The position numbers and the translations under genes were made by a program. The notes under the pieces are model-generated. The model was not told where the DNA came from. It saw only the letters and a list, made by a program, of their open reading frames with translations, and searched no databases. Source: Elysia marginata (Eukaryota > Mollusca > Gastropoda > Plakobranchidae). From it: a DNA stretch of 31,673 bases. The stretch is from contig BMAT01002734.1 of assembly GCA_019649035.1 (NCBI GenBank), positions 118,362 to 150,034 of the forward strand. Reading direction: 5' to 3'. The first letter of the stretch is position 1. Each line of letters opens with the position of its first letter. Positions 12,501-20,789 of this stretch are shown piece by piece.

Positions 12501-14875
12501 AATGACTGCCTTTATGAGGAAGGAATGAATTTTACTCATAAATTTCAAGAATAAAAGATCAAATCTCTGAAGCCCCAACCGCAAGTGAGGCTGGTAAACA
12601 TGGGCGTTTGACACTGACAGAGGATGAAGTTTGATACAAATTTTGTGTAAACTCTTTTTGGTTAGAATATTTCACATCTAAGAATAGAGAAGTCCACAAG
12701 GCTTGTCATTAACAGGATTCTAGAAGAATCAAGCCTAAGATTAGTAAGAACAGTGTGCCCAGACATACAGCATACATCTAGCTCTCCACCTGATCTTAGT
12801 TCTATTTTTTTTTTTTTACTTTTGTGTATACATTCTTTAATAAGTTCAGTACCTAAATAATTAGGCAAGATTATTTTCGCAGTAAAAGTGCATCTTAAGT
12901 GCATAAATTATCTTTATGGGCTCACAACGCTTAGCCTAATGGGCGGTGGGCCTAATTAAAAAAATAAATAATTGTGTTTACCCCATTACCATGCAAACAG
13001 TATACTGTTATACCTAGTTATCTTTAAAAAATCTTATGATAAACAGGCAAACATATATCATAACTGTCAACTAAGATTCCTTAGTTACAGTGAAAAGGAC
13101 AATATCTTAAAATAAAATATCTATTTTTAGCCAATTATTGTTGCATACTCTGTAATCGAATCATCAGGACTTCCGGGTGGAGGTCCATTATACTCAAGAG
13201 ATTCATCACCCTTTGTGTTCACATTGTCAATGTCAGTAAATATAATGCACCTCATGCACACTATGGGATCATATTTTAAAATCAGACAGAATTTCTCCAC
13301 TGCGAGGTTCAGGCTTAGCAATATAGCAAGGGTGGCTCCTCCGAGTAGAAATTCTTTTGTCTAACGAACGTTATTTTTAAATGATTGTCCCTGATTTATA
13401 TTATTTAAGGCCAAGAGTAGTGGGCAAATAATTTAGCATACGTACCTAAAAAGTACTTAAAAATAATAAAATACCAGTTTCTTCTGGAAAGTCAAGATGC
13501 CATTGTGCAGCATCTAAAGATTCTAGTTCTAAGCTAATTTAAGCATGAATGTTTCAGTTTTTATTAAACACACAGATTTCCATAGAGGGGTGCCACCCTG
13601 GCCTGACCTAGATCTATCCATATCTAAAATTTATAGGGACAAATTCTGTTCTGATTAAATTGAGGAATAAAGGGGCCAGTGCAAGAAAATGCATTATTTT
13701 TACTTAGGCTGCAAACATATTACTGACAAAATGAAGGGTGACGAAGAGATATTTAAATTAAATCCAATAGTGGTAGTACTGCTGGTACCCCTGTCTTGGG
13801 TGGAAATTCTGCTAAAATTTCGGTAAATTGCACTCAATCACCCATTCTCCGATGAAATGAAAGCACAAAATCTAGAGTTACGTCCCTTTAAAGAAAAGAT
13901 AAATAGTGAAAAACCCAGATTCACCAATTAATATCAATTTGCGATGATTAAAACTTTGATTCCTTTCTAACTTTAAGCAAAATCTATCGCTAGTATCAGA
14001 AAAAATTTTCTTACGCCTGGGTGTGAGTTGGGTTATAAAGTGCAACAATACCAAAACTTTGTTGTAACAGGGGGTTAAGTAGGCCTAGGCCTAGATCTAA
14101 TTAGGCTAGACTAGTAATTCAAGTAGCAGTGAAGGGATTTTAAAATAAAATTAATCATTATTTTTAACACTGGCACCCTAGACCCAATACAAAAACTCTT
14201 CGAAACACTTAAAAATATGCTCCCAAATGGTTAATTTTAAAATCCGATGGCGTTGTGCTTTGTGGTTGAGTCTGTAAGTGGTGGGGAGCATGATGTTAGT
14301 AATTGGAACAGCAATGAAGGAATAGATAGATCTAGATCTAGCTCTAGAGCGTGTAGAGCTATTTATACCTTACAACAGATAGATCTAGATTCTATCAAGA
14401 TTAATCTTTGTAGAGGTTAATATGGTCTTTATTTTCAAAAGCTCTAGTTCTAGTCTAGATCTAGGTTTTTGTATTTTAAGACTTTAGTTGGTTGGCCTTG
14501 GAATCCTTGGATTGGAAATTTCGCTGGCTCTTAATCTACAATCTCATTATTCTCATCACATAAGATTTACCTGTAGGCGAGGGTCATGCACTCGAAGAGT
14601 TTGGTCAATGACTCATCGATAGCATTGCCAAAATTGTACGTGGTACTGGTCTTTTTCACAGCGTTAAGAAAATCAAATCCTTTGTTATCATCACTGAATG
14701 GAGAAACAGCCTCTTCCTCATCGTCATCAACATTGGGCTCATGGACTCGGCTGACCATAAAGTGCCCACTGTGGATAGTTTTCTTTTGACTACTCGATTC
14801 GGTAGAAAGCCCCTCTTCTTTTATGTCCAACATATTGGTATGTGAAAGAAAAGGTCGTAAATAATCCACGGCCAT
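432..14875 (-). CDS. MLXIP: Mondo family bHLH-zip transcription factor (MondoA/MLXIP-like), 5' part, 11 exons
   Basis: Seen: eleven exons on the minus strand at 14875-14571, 12155-12049, 11417-11344, 10607-10238, 9936-9574, 7589-7486, 6808-5705, 3240-3072, 2301-1997, 1221-1080 and 595-432. All have GT..AG borders and compatible phases, giving 1069 codons with no stop. Known: Mondo proteins pair with Mlx and move from the cytosol and mitochondrial surface to the nucleus when glucose-6-phosphate rises, activating genes such as TXNIP and lipogenic genes through carbohydrate response elements. The Mondo conserved regions are recognisable: IHSGHFMVS (MCR1), SLTKLFECMTLAY (MCR2, export signal), RWKQF..RIRLNNLIWREW (MCR3, 14-3-3 contact), VCQFAMPLSD (MCR4) and VVLEGKYWKRRL..YKNWRRYY (MCR5, nuclear import). 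Odd: 1069 residues precede the missing bHLH-zip, whereas whole human MondoA has about 919, so the linker is greatly extended. The gene runs off the left edge. Confidence 0.88.
1080..1221 (-). CDS. MLXIP: Mondo exon 10
   Basis: Codes residues 968-1014: LTSQTLANVVLPVSLGGQQM, then SPQHQSSVYARLTEEK. The acceptor is AATTTTCAG|CTA. The donor AAAAG|GTTGGA is weaker but gives the right phase for exon 11. It has no long open frame of its own. An acceptor copy 47 bp upstream is described separately. Confidence 0.8.
1221..1290 (-). repeat. tandem duplication across the Mondo exon 10 acceptor
   Basis: The minus-strand acceptor context TTTAATTTTCAG|CT occurs at the exon 10 border and again 47 bp upstream (AG at 1270-1269), where AATTTTCAG|CTGAAAATAC leads to a stop within five codons in the exon's frame. 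A weaker third echo lies near 1338-1355. Confidence 0.7.
1797..1916 (+). repeat. diverged repeat B, copy 1
   Basis: GGGAACAAAATTTAACTTTG at the left and AAGCAAATATTTGAACTAT about 105 bp to the right match the copy at 3867-3985 with the same spacing. The middle is much diverged. It lies in Mondo intron 9. Confidence 0.55.
1997..2301 (-). CDS. MLXIP: Mondo exon 9
   Basis: Codes residues 866-967: TYPGAMINVKKEFSQQ, then LTPIQTTTNLYQQIQAASSS, ending SLFAGNSVGSLGLSS. The acceptor is CATCCAG|GA and the donor AGCTCG|GTATAG. VKKE fits a minimal SUMO-acceptor motif (psi-K-x-E), which is only a prediction. Confidence 0.87.
2516..2668 (+). repeat. 33-bp minisatellite, about 4.6 units
   Basis: Units begin at 2516, 2549, 2582, 2615 and 2647 (partial). 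A typical unit reads CTTTTAAAAGGCGTTTTCTC then AAATAAGAGTTTA. Units differ at several positions, so the array is old. It lies in Mondo intron 8. Confidence 0.9.
2688..2716 (+). repeat. possible tail fragment of repeat A
   Basis: GATTTGCACTGGTTGCAATA resembles the 3' end of copy 3 (CATTTGGACTGGTTGCAAGA). The match is short, so it may be chance. Confidence 0.35.
3072..3240 (-). CDS. MLXIP: Mondo exon 8 (Pro/Ala-rich linker)
   Basis: Codes residues 810-865: AKPVANTRVNRRIAPAPPVP through SYLAKLLKNG. The acceptor is TTCCAG|GCA and the donor AATG|GTTAGT. Its phases fit exon 7 (complete codon) and exon 9 (one base carried over). Proline-rich linkers of this kind lie ahead of the bHLH in Mondo proteins. 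Confidence 0.85.
3867..3985 (+). repeat. diverged repeat B, copy 2
   Basis: GGGAACAAAATTTAACTTTG and AAGCAACTATTTGAATTAT are spaced about 108 bp apart, as in the copy at 1797-1916. It lies in Mondo intron 7. Confidence 0.55.
4242..4260. repeat. (TA)n microsatellite
   Basis: A run of about nine TA units in Mondo intron 7. Confidence 0.95.
4441..4672 (+). repeat. interspersed repeat A, copy 1 (internally deleted)
   Basis: Shares both ends and the core GCATGATAGAGCTTTTCTGT...GGCTTTTCTGTGAT..CAACATCTGACTACCTT with copies at 7005-7417 and 23300-23731, but lacks about 200 bp between the GTCTCACATTCTGTCCAAATGAG-type left end and the TTTCTGAAATTCC region. It lies in Mondo intron 7. Confidence 0.85.
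5705..6808 (-). CDS. MLXIP: Mondo exon 7 (large Q-rich exon)
   Basis: A 1104-nt exon (368 codons) for residues 442-809. The acceptor is AAATGCAG|GAA and the donor CCTCAG|GTTAGT. It starts ESDNLLDFLNNTQGVG. A long glutamine-rich tract (mixed CAG/CAA, broken by K, R, L, P) covers about residues 594-663, with a second QQDLLQQLLQQQQFQQ block near 681-698. Then come Ser/Pro-rich segments (SPSTSPLHNS, TSPSPGLTHVPVSP) and a basic stretch (QQKKGGRQVRGGQKQSPVRR). Q-rich stretches often act as activation or coactivator-contact segments in transcription factors. That role is inferred here. Interruptions in the tract argue against recent expansion. Confidence 0.9.
7005..7417 (-). repeat. interspersed repeat A, copy 2
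   Basis: Reverse-complement orientation. Minus-strand reading starts TCTCGCATTCTGTCCAAAT, continues through GGTTGCTAAGGCCTCAAAAC and TTTCTGAAATTTCACAAG, then the TATGATAGAGCTTTTCTGT core, and ends near ACTCATTT. It is collinear over nearly all its length with the copy at 23300-23731. It lies in Mondo intron 6, close to the exon 6 donor. Confidence 0.88.
7486..7589 (-). CDS. MLXIP: Mondo exon 6
   Basis: Codes residues 407-441: DLLSAKIPTTFGSSYGSSMG to VDMTQ. The acceptor is TGTTTTAG|AT and the donor ACTCAG|GTATGG. It is a low-complexity Ser/Gly/Thr linker with no domain. Its place rests on phase and clean splice sites. Its donor lies about 70 bp from an interspersed repeat copy (7005-7417). 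Confidence 0.82.
7590..9573. other. Mondo intron 5
   Basis: About 2 kb, very AT-rich with many A runs. It has a short palindrome, ATCACCCATATAGGGTGAT, at about 8213-8231. Nothing else is recognisable. Confidence 0.6.
9574..9936 (-). CDS. MLXIP: Mondo exon 5 (IQP..LQP..EEFMDID motif)
   Basis: Codes residues 286-406. Early in the exon LIQPGLVQLQPNIEEFMDID matches the vertebrate MIQPxLxxLQPxxxDFMDIS motif at the end of the glucose-response conserved element. The rest is Ser/Pro/Leu-rich. The acceptor TTTCAG|AT is good. The donor TTGG|GTTAAT is weak, but its phase joins exon 6 as TLLDLLSAK. The intron starts with an in-frame TAA, so a retained intron would end the protein at once. Confidence 0.88.
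10238..10607 (-). CDS. MLXIP: Mondo exon 4 (MCR5, start of the glucose-response region)
   Basis: Codes residues 163-285. It begins AVVLEGKYWKRRLDVVTAEY and continues KNWRRYYKDQ, the bipartite basic import region. A Ser/acidic stretch with a VTFIPC motif follows, then ALLQRDIMEMDFSNDFFNSL near the position of MCR6 in vertebrate proteins. The acceptor is TCTAAAG|GCT and the donor CTTA|GTAAGT. Confidence 0.92.
10821..11271. mobile_element. 451-bp element with terminal inverted repeats (MITE-like)
   Basis: The left end CAGACCTGCCAACCTCAAAT and the inverted right end CAGACCTTTAGGTTCACAAT match, and further in TTATCTCATAC pairs with TTATCTCACGA, with gaps between. The flanks are ATATAT on both sides, compatible with an AT target duplication but also with simple AT sequence. 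There is no coding capacity. The superfamily is not assigned. It lies in Mondo intron 3. Confidence 0.62.
11080..11137. repeat. pair of GC-rich palindromes
   Basis: GACGCTGGCAGCGTC (11080-11094) has a perfect 6-bp stem. GGACGTTGACAGCGTCC (11121-11137) has an 8-bp stem with one mismatch. The two are related, in the same order, 41 bp apart start to start, in strongly AT-rich surroundings inside the MITE-like element. Confidence 0.85.
11344..11417 (-). CDS. MLXIP: Mondo exon 3 (MCR4)
   Basis: A 74-nt exon coding residues 138-162: YIYQKSPMVCQFAMPLSDD, then IHSKPE. The acceptor is TTTTGCAG|AT and the donor CCTGAG|GTGTAT. It matches the family's CxFxTPL..(H)xKPE region. It is too short to stand out as an open frame and was found from phase and motif. 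Confidence 0.92.
12049..12155 (-). CDS. MLXIP: Mondo exon 2 (MCR3, 14-3-3 binding helix)
   Basis: Codes residues 102-137: SGTITSPRWKQFRG, then RIRLNNLIWREWHMQ. The acceptor is CATTTTCAG|TGG and the donor CAAT|GTAAAT. The longest open frame here is a different one (it reads WYHNFSKMEAIPW) and is misleading. Only the frame set by exon 1 gives the conserved MCR3. The acceptor lies in a local duplication, described separately. Confidence 0.92.
12149..12212 (-). repeat. tandem duplication across the Mondo exon 2 acceptor
   Basis: Plus-strand GGTACCACTGAAAATGCATG (12149) and GGTACTGGAAATGCATGAAG (12179-12198) are diverged adjacent copies. On the minus strand each carries an acceptor: CATTTTCAG|TGG (used) and CATTTCCAG|TAC, 28 nt upstream. 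Use of the upstream site would shift the frame and lose MCR3. Confidence 0.75.
12156..14570. other. Mondo intron 1
   Basis: The largest Mondo intron, about 2.4 kb. It holds the duplicated acceptor at its 3' end, an imperfect inverted repeat around 12359-12390 (CCTTAATGAT..ATCATTAATTAAGG), and the CTAG motif cluster near its 5' end. No further exon was found. Confidence 0.6.
14085..14466. repeat. cluster of TAGATCTAG-type palindromic motifs
   Basis: CCTAGGCCTAGATCTAATTA at 14087 onward, AGATAGATCTAGATCTAGCT near 14325, AGATAGATCTAGATTC near 14378, and TAGTCTAGATCTAGG near 14451. Similar clusters lie at 10889-10940, 29848-29882 and 30335-30427. AGATCTAG, TCTAGA and CCTAGG are overlapping palindromes. 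It lies in Mondo intron 1. Confidence 0.7.
14571..14875 (-). CDS. MLXIP: Mondo exon 1 (start codon, MCR1-MCR2)
   Basis: Codes residues 1-101 plus two bases. The ATG (14875-14873) has G at -3 and +4, and an in-frame TGA lies 10 codons upstream (14905-14903), which fixes the start. It contains IHSGHFMVS at about residue 35, an acidic stretch (VDDDEEEAVSPFSDD), then STTYNFGNAIDESLTKLFECMTLAY, the CRM1 export signal of Mondo proteins. The donor is CTACAG|GTAAAT. The next exon supplies T, making AGT (Ser), as in the vertebrate Ser-Gly junction. Confidence 0.93.
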
Positions 14876-15180
14876 AACAAAACGGGATCCTGAAAAACAG
14901 GCTCAGGTGACAATGTAGCCACAATCTGAAGAATTTAGAATGGACACAGGTTTAGCTATTTCATCATGGATCACAACAAAACAACGTCAAAGACTGTAAC
15001 CTAGCCTAGTTATCGCACTTGGAAGCAAAACGAGCTCTCTGTGCAGTGCAACAGGGAAAACGAGGCGCTGTCACCATGCAGCTAGTGCGTGATCATGTAA
15101 ACAGCCAATCAACTTGCAGCAATAGTCTGAAACAATGTTCAAGGACGTCTATTTTACACTAGGGGAGGCCACGCCTATAA
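14876..15180 (-). promoter_or_regulatory. probable 5' UTR and promoter stretch of the Mondo gene
   Basis: The 300 bp upstream of the Mondo ATG are less AT-rich than the flanks and contain several CpGs. GCCAATC at 15103-15109 is a CCAAT-type box. I see no clear TATA box or initiator, and the transcription start cannot be fixed. TTTTTCAG|GAT just upstream of the ATG could be the acceptor of an intron in the 5' UTR. Supported only by position and composition. Confidence 0.3.
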
Positions 15181-16740
15181 CTAGCACATGCACAGAAATT
15201 TTAATAAAAAAGAGTTAAGTACCATTGTTTACGCTGCTTTTCTGTTAGGGGTAGGGGCCTACTTTACTCCTTTAGAATTCTTTTATTTACTTTTTTTTCC
15301 GTTTATTTATTCTTGGTTAATGAATATGCAGCTTCACCAGCAAATAAAGCAAAAACCACGATGATGACTCAAGCATTTTAGACCTTCATTAATTTTGTTC
15401 GACAAGAAAAGCATCTATTCTTTTGCAACACAAAGTCATTTTTTAAGAAATCAATGCTTTCCAAAAGCCCCTCAGCTCAAGGATCACTGGGTCATCGCAT
15501 GGTGTAAATGCTACCCAAGTTCAAATCAGTTTTTAATGGTCACCAGCACATAAAAAATTAAAGACTGTTCTCACTGTACATACTGGAGTGTATTTGCTGT
15601 GGCACATATAAAGTTTTAAGAAAAGCTGATTGTTAAAGAGATAAAAGTTTACCTGTGGCGCATAATTATAATATAGTATAGTGGGACATTGTTTACCTTA
15701 ACACTAACCTTGGCTTACTAAAGATACACGAAAATAATTGCTGAAAAACAACCTTATTTATAAAAAAAATGGGGGACAGGGTTTAGCCTGCTGAAGGAAA
15801 AACAAAACGAGTTTAGAAAATAAAGAAATAAATGCAAGGATAGATTTTTAAAAGAAGAAAATTGAGGCACAGTCTAATAAAATTCATGAGAATTGAAGAA
15901 AACAGAGATAGGTGGCATTTTAAAAGTGGTTTTTCAAGGTGGTTACACAATAGTGTTTTGAGCTTAAGTGTGTAAGATGGAATGGGAGATTTTCAGAGCC
16001 TAACTCAATTTGAACAATATCAGTGAAACATTCATATGAGTAAAAAAATTTGCTTTCTCAAAGCTACAATTTAAAAATAAAAACGGATTTTTTTTTAATT
16101 TTTATTGACAATGCGTATTATTGGGTTGGTTTTTTCTTTTACATTTGAGATTAAATTTCGTAAGATTTCTACAGAAAAATAAAAAAGACTGTATATTTTT
16201 TATCATTTGTCAATTGTTCAATATTTTAGGTAAAATATTGTTGAATTGAATAGTGAATAATATTATTTTGTATCAAATATACAGAAAATGATGGTTGATT
16301 TGTGTAGTCTTGGTTTTTTACGAATCGTAAGGAACTGACATGTTTAGAAACACAAAGAATGATTTATTTTATAAAAAATTTAGGGATTTATTGTTCTAGT
16401 TTTTTTTTAGTTGAAAGCCTTCGTTGTGTATAAAATTTTATTTTAACAAATTAAGGTGACAATGAGCTTCTCGAGTATGAACTTCTTTTATTCACCAAGG
16501 TAAAAGTCTTGATGAAAATCTAAAGAAATGGCTTCAAAGTGAATGTTATTGTTGCTGTTGCATTTGGTTTGTCTACATAGTGGTGAAGATAATCGTATTG
16601 TTTATTTGACAATATTACTAAGGGTTATATTTTCTTTGATGATAAAGTGGTTTAATGTTATTTATTTTTTTATGATGATACAAGCTATGGTAGTAATGAT
16701 GGCGGCATTGGTGGTGATGATATATAATGCCCTTTCATAA
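15181..16740. other. intergenic, nothing recognised
   Basis: AT-rich sequence between the Mondo promoter stretch and the direct repeats. The open frame near 16543-16740 is low complexity and has no family likeness. Confidence 0.55.
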
Positions 16741-17172
16741 ACATTTTTCACTATAAAAATTTGTTTTTCATTTTTTGCTATTTTGTTCTAATCACATTGA
16801 TACCAAAAAAACTTTAAAAATTGGATAAAAAACAATGTAACTACTATATTAGAGAAAACATTTATAACATATTTTTCAAAGTCATTTTTTTATAGTAGAA
16901 ACCTAATTAATTGCCGATATTTTTACTTTAAAAAAATCAATTTGTAAGTCACAGTACGATCTAACCATCTGTTGTAATTCTCTTATAAATGGAGCACCTG
17001 CTTATTTTTTCAAATGCCTGGTTTTTTTTTCTGATAATCAACCACAATTATCAACTTTCCGTCAAGATCACAATCGAAATAGACAAGTCTCATTGGCCCA
17101 AGAGAGGAATCTAAGTCCCTCCCGTGAATTTTAACCGCGACCGGGTTTTGCCGGGATAAACGCAAAATAGCA
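16741..17172 (+). repeat. about 430-bp direct repeat, copy 1
   Basis: Begins CACTATAAAAATTTGTTTTT and ends near GGGATAAACGC. It is collinear with 17249-17682, offset by about 509 bp. Well-kept parts are CATTGATACCAAAA, TTTAAAAATTGGAT, CACAATCGAAAT and GGCCCAAGAGAGGAA..CTAAGTCCCTCCCGT. Confidence 0.92.
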
Positions 17173-17248
17173 AATTAAGTAGCGGCGCTAGGGCGTAAAT
17201 CTATAAAATTGTTTTGAAGATTTTCAGACGAAATATAATCAAACTATA

Positions 17249-17682
17249 ATTTTTTTCACTATCAAAATATGTTTTTCATTTTTTGTTATTTGTTCTGATA
17301 ACATTGATACCAAAAACTTTAAAAATTGGATTAAAAAAAACAATGAAACTATTATATTAGACAAAACGTTTACAAAATATTTTTCAAAGTCATTTTGCGA
17401 GTAGAAACCGAAATTCCCGATATTTTTACTTGAAACAAAAATCAATTTGTAAGTCACAGAAAGATCTAACTATCTGTTATATTTCTGTTATAATCAGAGA
17501 GGGTATTTATATTTTGTACTGTAACATTTTTTTCTGATAATTAAACACAATTTTCAATTTTCTATCAAGATCACAATCGAAATGGGCAAGTCTCGTTGGC
17601 CCAAGAGAGGAAGCTAAGTCCCTCCCGTAAATTTTAGGCCGCGGCAGGGTTTGGCCTGGATAGGCCTAAACGCTAAAAAGTT
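17249..17682 (+). repeat. about 430-bp direct repeat, copy 2
   Basis: The second copy of the block at 16741-17172, with scattered substitutions and indels. The spacer between copies is about 80 bp and includes AGCGGCGCTAGGGCG. No reading frame is shared, so this is a duplicated non-coding block or two insertions of one element. Confidence 0.92.
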
Positions 17683-18040
17683 TTAAGCCTCATTGTAAAG
17701 AACAGCAAAGCTACACCTGAGAAAAGATACAAATTTTCTTGAAGCTTTAAAGTTCAGAGTTCAAAACTGGCAAGGCCATGCCATGCTTACACAAACCTGT
17801 CGTATTTTAGAAACCTAAATGGGATTTCACACTGTGATATAAAGTTGCCATTCTGCTTTTTTATTATAGACCAATTCCATTAAATGATATTATTTAGAGC
17901 AGTACAAGATTTTAGTGGGGACCAAAAGAAGACAGAAGGGTTTCTCCATTTTGACATATTGGCTATAATAATTCAGTATCAACGTCAAGGCAAATAAGTG
18001 GGTATATTTTATTTCTAGGACAACTGCTGTAACAGGGCCA

Positions 18041-18240
18041 GTGTGCAAAGAACAAAGAGAAGGGGAAATATGAGGGGTTGATACATGCGGAAAGAGAGAA
18101 AGGGTGTTGGCGGGGGCCAAACCTAGCGTTGCTGACAGAAAGGGACAGAAAATACGGAAGATAAGAACAGAATGAAAAAGAAGAAAGAAAGAGCAGAAAA
18201 GAAAAAGAATTCAAGTGGGGGAATAAAGGTGTCAAATCTT
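18041..18240 (+). repeat. purine-rich tract
   Basis: Long runs of A and G (AAAGAGAAGGGGAAATATGA, then AAGAAAGAAAGAGCAGAAAA). It gives false serine/leucine/phenylalanine-rich open frames on the minus strand. Confidence 0.7.
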
Positions 18241-18440
18241 ACATAATATAAGAGAGAAAAGCAAGTTGTATTTTTAGGTCGAGGAAAGGATACAATCTAT
18301 TAAAAAAATGAGAGGGTGAGAGTGAGAGCGATATAGAAAGATTGATATCTAGAATAGATAGGTAGATAGATAACAGTTAAATGGATAGATAAAGAGAGGG
18401 GGAAGAATACACATTTTTAATAGAGGTCATATATCTAAAG

Positions 18441-18512
18441 CTAAAGTAAGGAAAACTGATAAAGACGAAGACAAAGTTAAAGTAAGGAAAACTTATAAAG
18501 AGGAAGACAAAC
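18441..18512 (+). repeat. 36-bp unit duplicated in tandem
   Basis: CTAAAGTAAGGAAAACTGAT..GAAGACAAAG and TTAAAGTAAGGAAAACTTAT..GAAGACAAAC start at 18441 and 18477. They account for a repeated FISFPYF string in a minus-strand frame, which is not a gene. Confidence 0.85.
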
Positions 18513-18653
18513 AAAGCAAGGGAGTATTTAAATTGAGAATATAATTCATAAAGTTTCTGGACTTTCAAATTTAAATCCAGAAGAATAAATGAAATCGGTT
18601 CCTCTTTGACGTCTTTTACAAAAAAAAACAAAAAAGCAAGGGAGACACTCACG

Positions 18654-18732
18654 CACGCACGGATAGAGACAGATAGACAGAGAGAGACAGACAGACAGAG
18701 AGACAGAGACAGAGAGAGAGACAGAGAGAGAG
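18654..18732. repeat. (GACA/GAGA)n microsatellite
   Basis: Imperfect GACAGATAGACAGAGAGAGA-type repeats, preceded by CACGCACGCACGGATAGAGA. Confidence 0.95.
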
Positions 18733-18994
18733 AAATATAGGAGAGGTATAAGATGGGATTGTGTCAAAACACATGGATAACAATATTTATGAGAGGCGAC
18801 AAGAATATTAAAATTAGGTAAAAGTGGACCGAGGAGCTGGGGGGAGGTCATTACATATTTTCCATCAACTGAACTGTCAATCTTTACTAAGAGTTTGATA
18901 AGCAGTAAAAATACTGTAGACGGGAAAAGGTATAGAAGGTATAGGAAAAGGTACAGGACAATGAGTGGTTTCAGCATACTGTAAATGGTAGGTA

Positions 18995-19410
18995 ATTTTT
19001 AGGACATTGAACCGATGATAGCGAAATCTAAGGATACTTTACTGTTTACAGGTGAGAGCGAAGTGCTATTACCTGTTAGAGATGTTAGCCCATTTTAACG
19101 ACACTGTGCAGATGATCGCTCAAAGTTGTGATAATGTACAGACGATAGTGAAGTATCGGTATAAGGACATTGTAAAGGTGGTAGTTAAATTAAGGCATAT
19201 TGAATTTGAACAGTCGTCAGGATCCTCTAAAGATTATAGGAAATAGCAAAAAGTAAGGATAGAGTAAAGAACTTAAGCTAAATTTTGGAGCATCGTACCG
19301 ATAGTAGTGATGTGTTAGAGCAATGTACAAATGATATCGAAAAGTAAGGATATCATAAGATGGCAGCACTTTGTTAGGATATTGTACATTGTACAGCGAT
19401 GTGTTTGAAC
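18995..19410 (+). repeat. old tandem array, unit about 30-36 bp
   Basis: A motif like GACATTGTACAGATGATAGC then GAAGTATAAG recurs: GACATTGAACCGATGATAGC (19003), TTTACAGGTGAGAGCGAAGT (about 19043), GACACTGTGCAGATGATCGC (19100), GATAATGTACAGACGATAGT (19130), GACATTGTAAAGGTGGTAGT (19166), GAATTTGAACAGTCGTC (19202), GAGCATCGTACCGATAGTAG (about 19288), and GAGCAATGTACAAATGATAT (about 19318). Spacing is mostly 30-36 bp. Confidence 0.72.
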
Positions 19411-20789
19411 AGGATACTTCCACTAGCATGATAAATCAGAGTTATCTGCCCTCCACGAAACAAACCCACCGCGTTCTGGTATCTTGCGGGCTATGCTTAG
19501 GTACTTTCTCCCTGGTGCGACTTTGGTCAAAAGGCAACACAATCGTAATTAAAAGTGATATTTTTAATAAAATTCAATGACCGCCTTTGGTGCTATTTAT
19601 TTGTACCCCTCTAAGTTAGCAAATCGTATTGTGAGGCTAGGCAAATAAAGACCTTCGCCATGAAACTTCTTTTTTTAAGAAGCATAGTAGCGATATGGTA
19701 TAAGATTTCTCTGAGTGAAATGGCGGCGGGTCCCGAAGCCACTATGTGTCGATGGTTCGAATCATTCTAAAGGCTATCACCTTTCGAGAATTTCCACTTA
19801 AAACCTACATTTATTCACTGATAATTTCCTGCCTTAAAATCTTTCAATTGCTATCAATCTCTTAGTCTATTCAAAGACCCGCTTTGTTGTGCTAGACAGA
19901 CAAAACAGCCACCATTATACTCTCTGTTTTAGAGTATTAGTAGATTGGATCTGTTTATCTCATTGCAGTTTCGACTGATGGATAATATAATTGTTGAAAA
20001 TTTTAAAATCAATTGCATTTGGCTAAGAGGGCTTGGGTAGGGGGCGAAGAACTCTATAGGAAGGACCTTAATAGTTAATTCTTGTTCCCTGATAATCGTG
20101 TAAATAAAGAAAGAGACTAACTTTTCTTTACTTTCTTCATGCCAGTAGTGTTTTTTATGACGATTTTGAATCCTGTTTGCGAAATAATTATGCATCTTCA
20201 GGTATCTTCAAGTAGTCGTTGAACAAGACTTAATATCAATAAAATTGTAATTTTGTTGGTTTTGCTTGATTTTGCGCCGTTACGATTGGTGGTGGGAAAC
20301 CAAAGCTCTCTTGCAGATGTTCTCATGGAAATAAAAGCATGTTGTGCACACTACCGACAGAAAGTCATGAACAGGAAATATTGAACTTGACGAAACAGGT
20401 GATGGGCGAAACCATAATTTTATTTCAAAATACGTGATAAACATAAGTTTGCAATATGGGCCAAATGAGGACAGGATAGCATAATGTTTATTTTAGAAAT
20501 AAAACAGGTAGTAATTTTTCAGAACTGAAAGTCATCTAAAAGGGTCTAAAATTAACCAGAGATTATAACACTACAATGGTGTTAAGATTTTTGCATTCAA
20601 ATAGCTTAAACGTTTTCATCAATGACGAAATACCCTAGTATGAATTTTTTTTCTGGGTCTCAATTTCAAGAAATTTAATATCATATTTTAAGTTAAACTA
20701 AATTTGTAAAGTTCTTAGAACAAACCAATTTGTCTGCTATCAGTTTTATATCTGTTAATAAAACATTTGAAATCCCATTCTCTGGTAAA
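19411..20789. other. intergenic, nothing firm
   Basis: No convincing gene. GGTTCGAATC at 19754-19763 looks like a polymerase III B box and TAGCGATATGG at 19687-19697 resembles an A box, but no tRNA fold forms. It may be a tRNA-derived SINE relic. Confidence 0.5.

Noticed and set aside
17890..18977. Several Ser/Phe/Leu-rich minus-strand frames of 76-143 codons
   Set aside because: They come from purine-rich and GACA/GAGA tracts and a 36-bp duplication. There are no conserved motifs or splice structure.
19687..19763. tRNA-like A and B boxes
   Set aside because: The spacing is too long for an ordinary tRNA, the T stem has mismatches and no acceptor stem pairs. At most a SINE relic.
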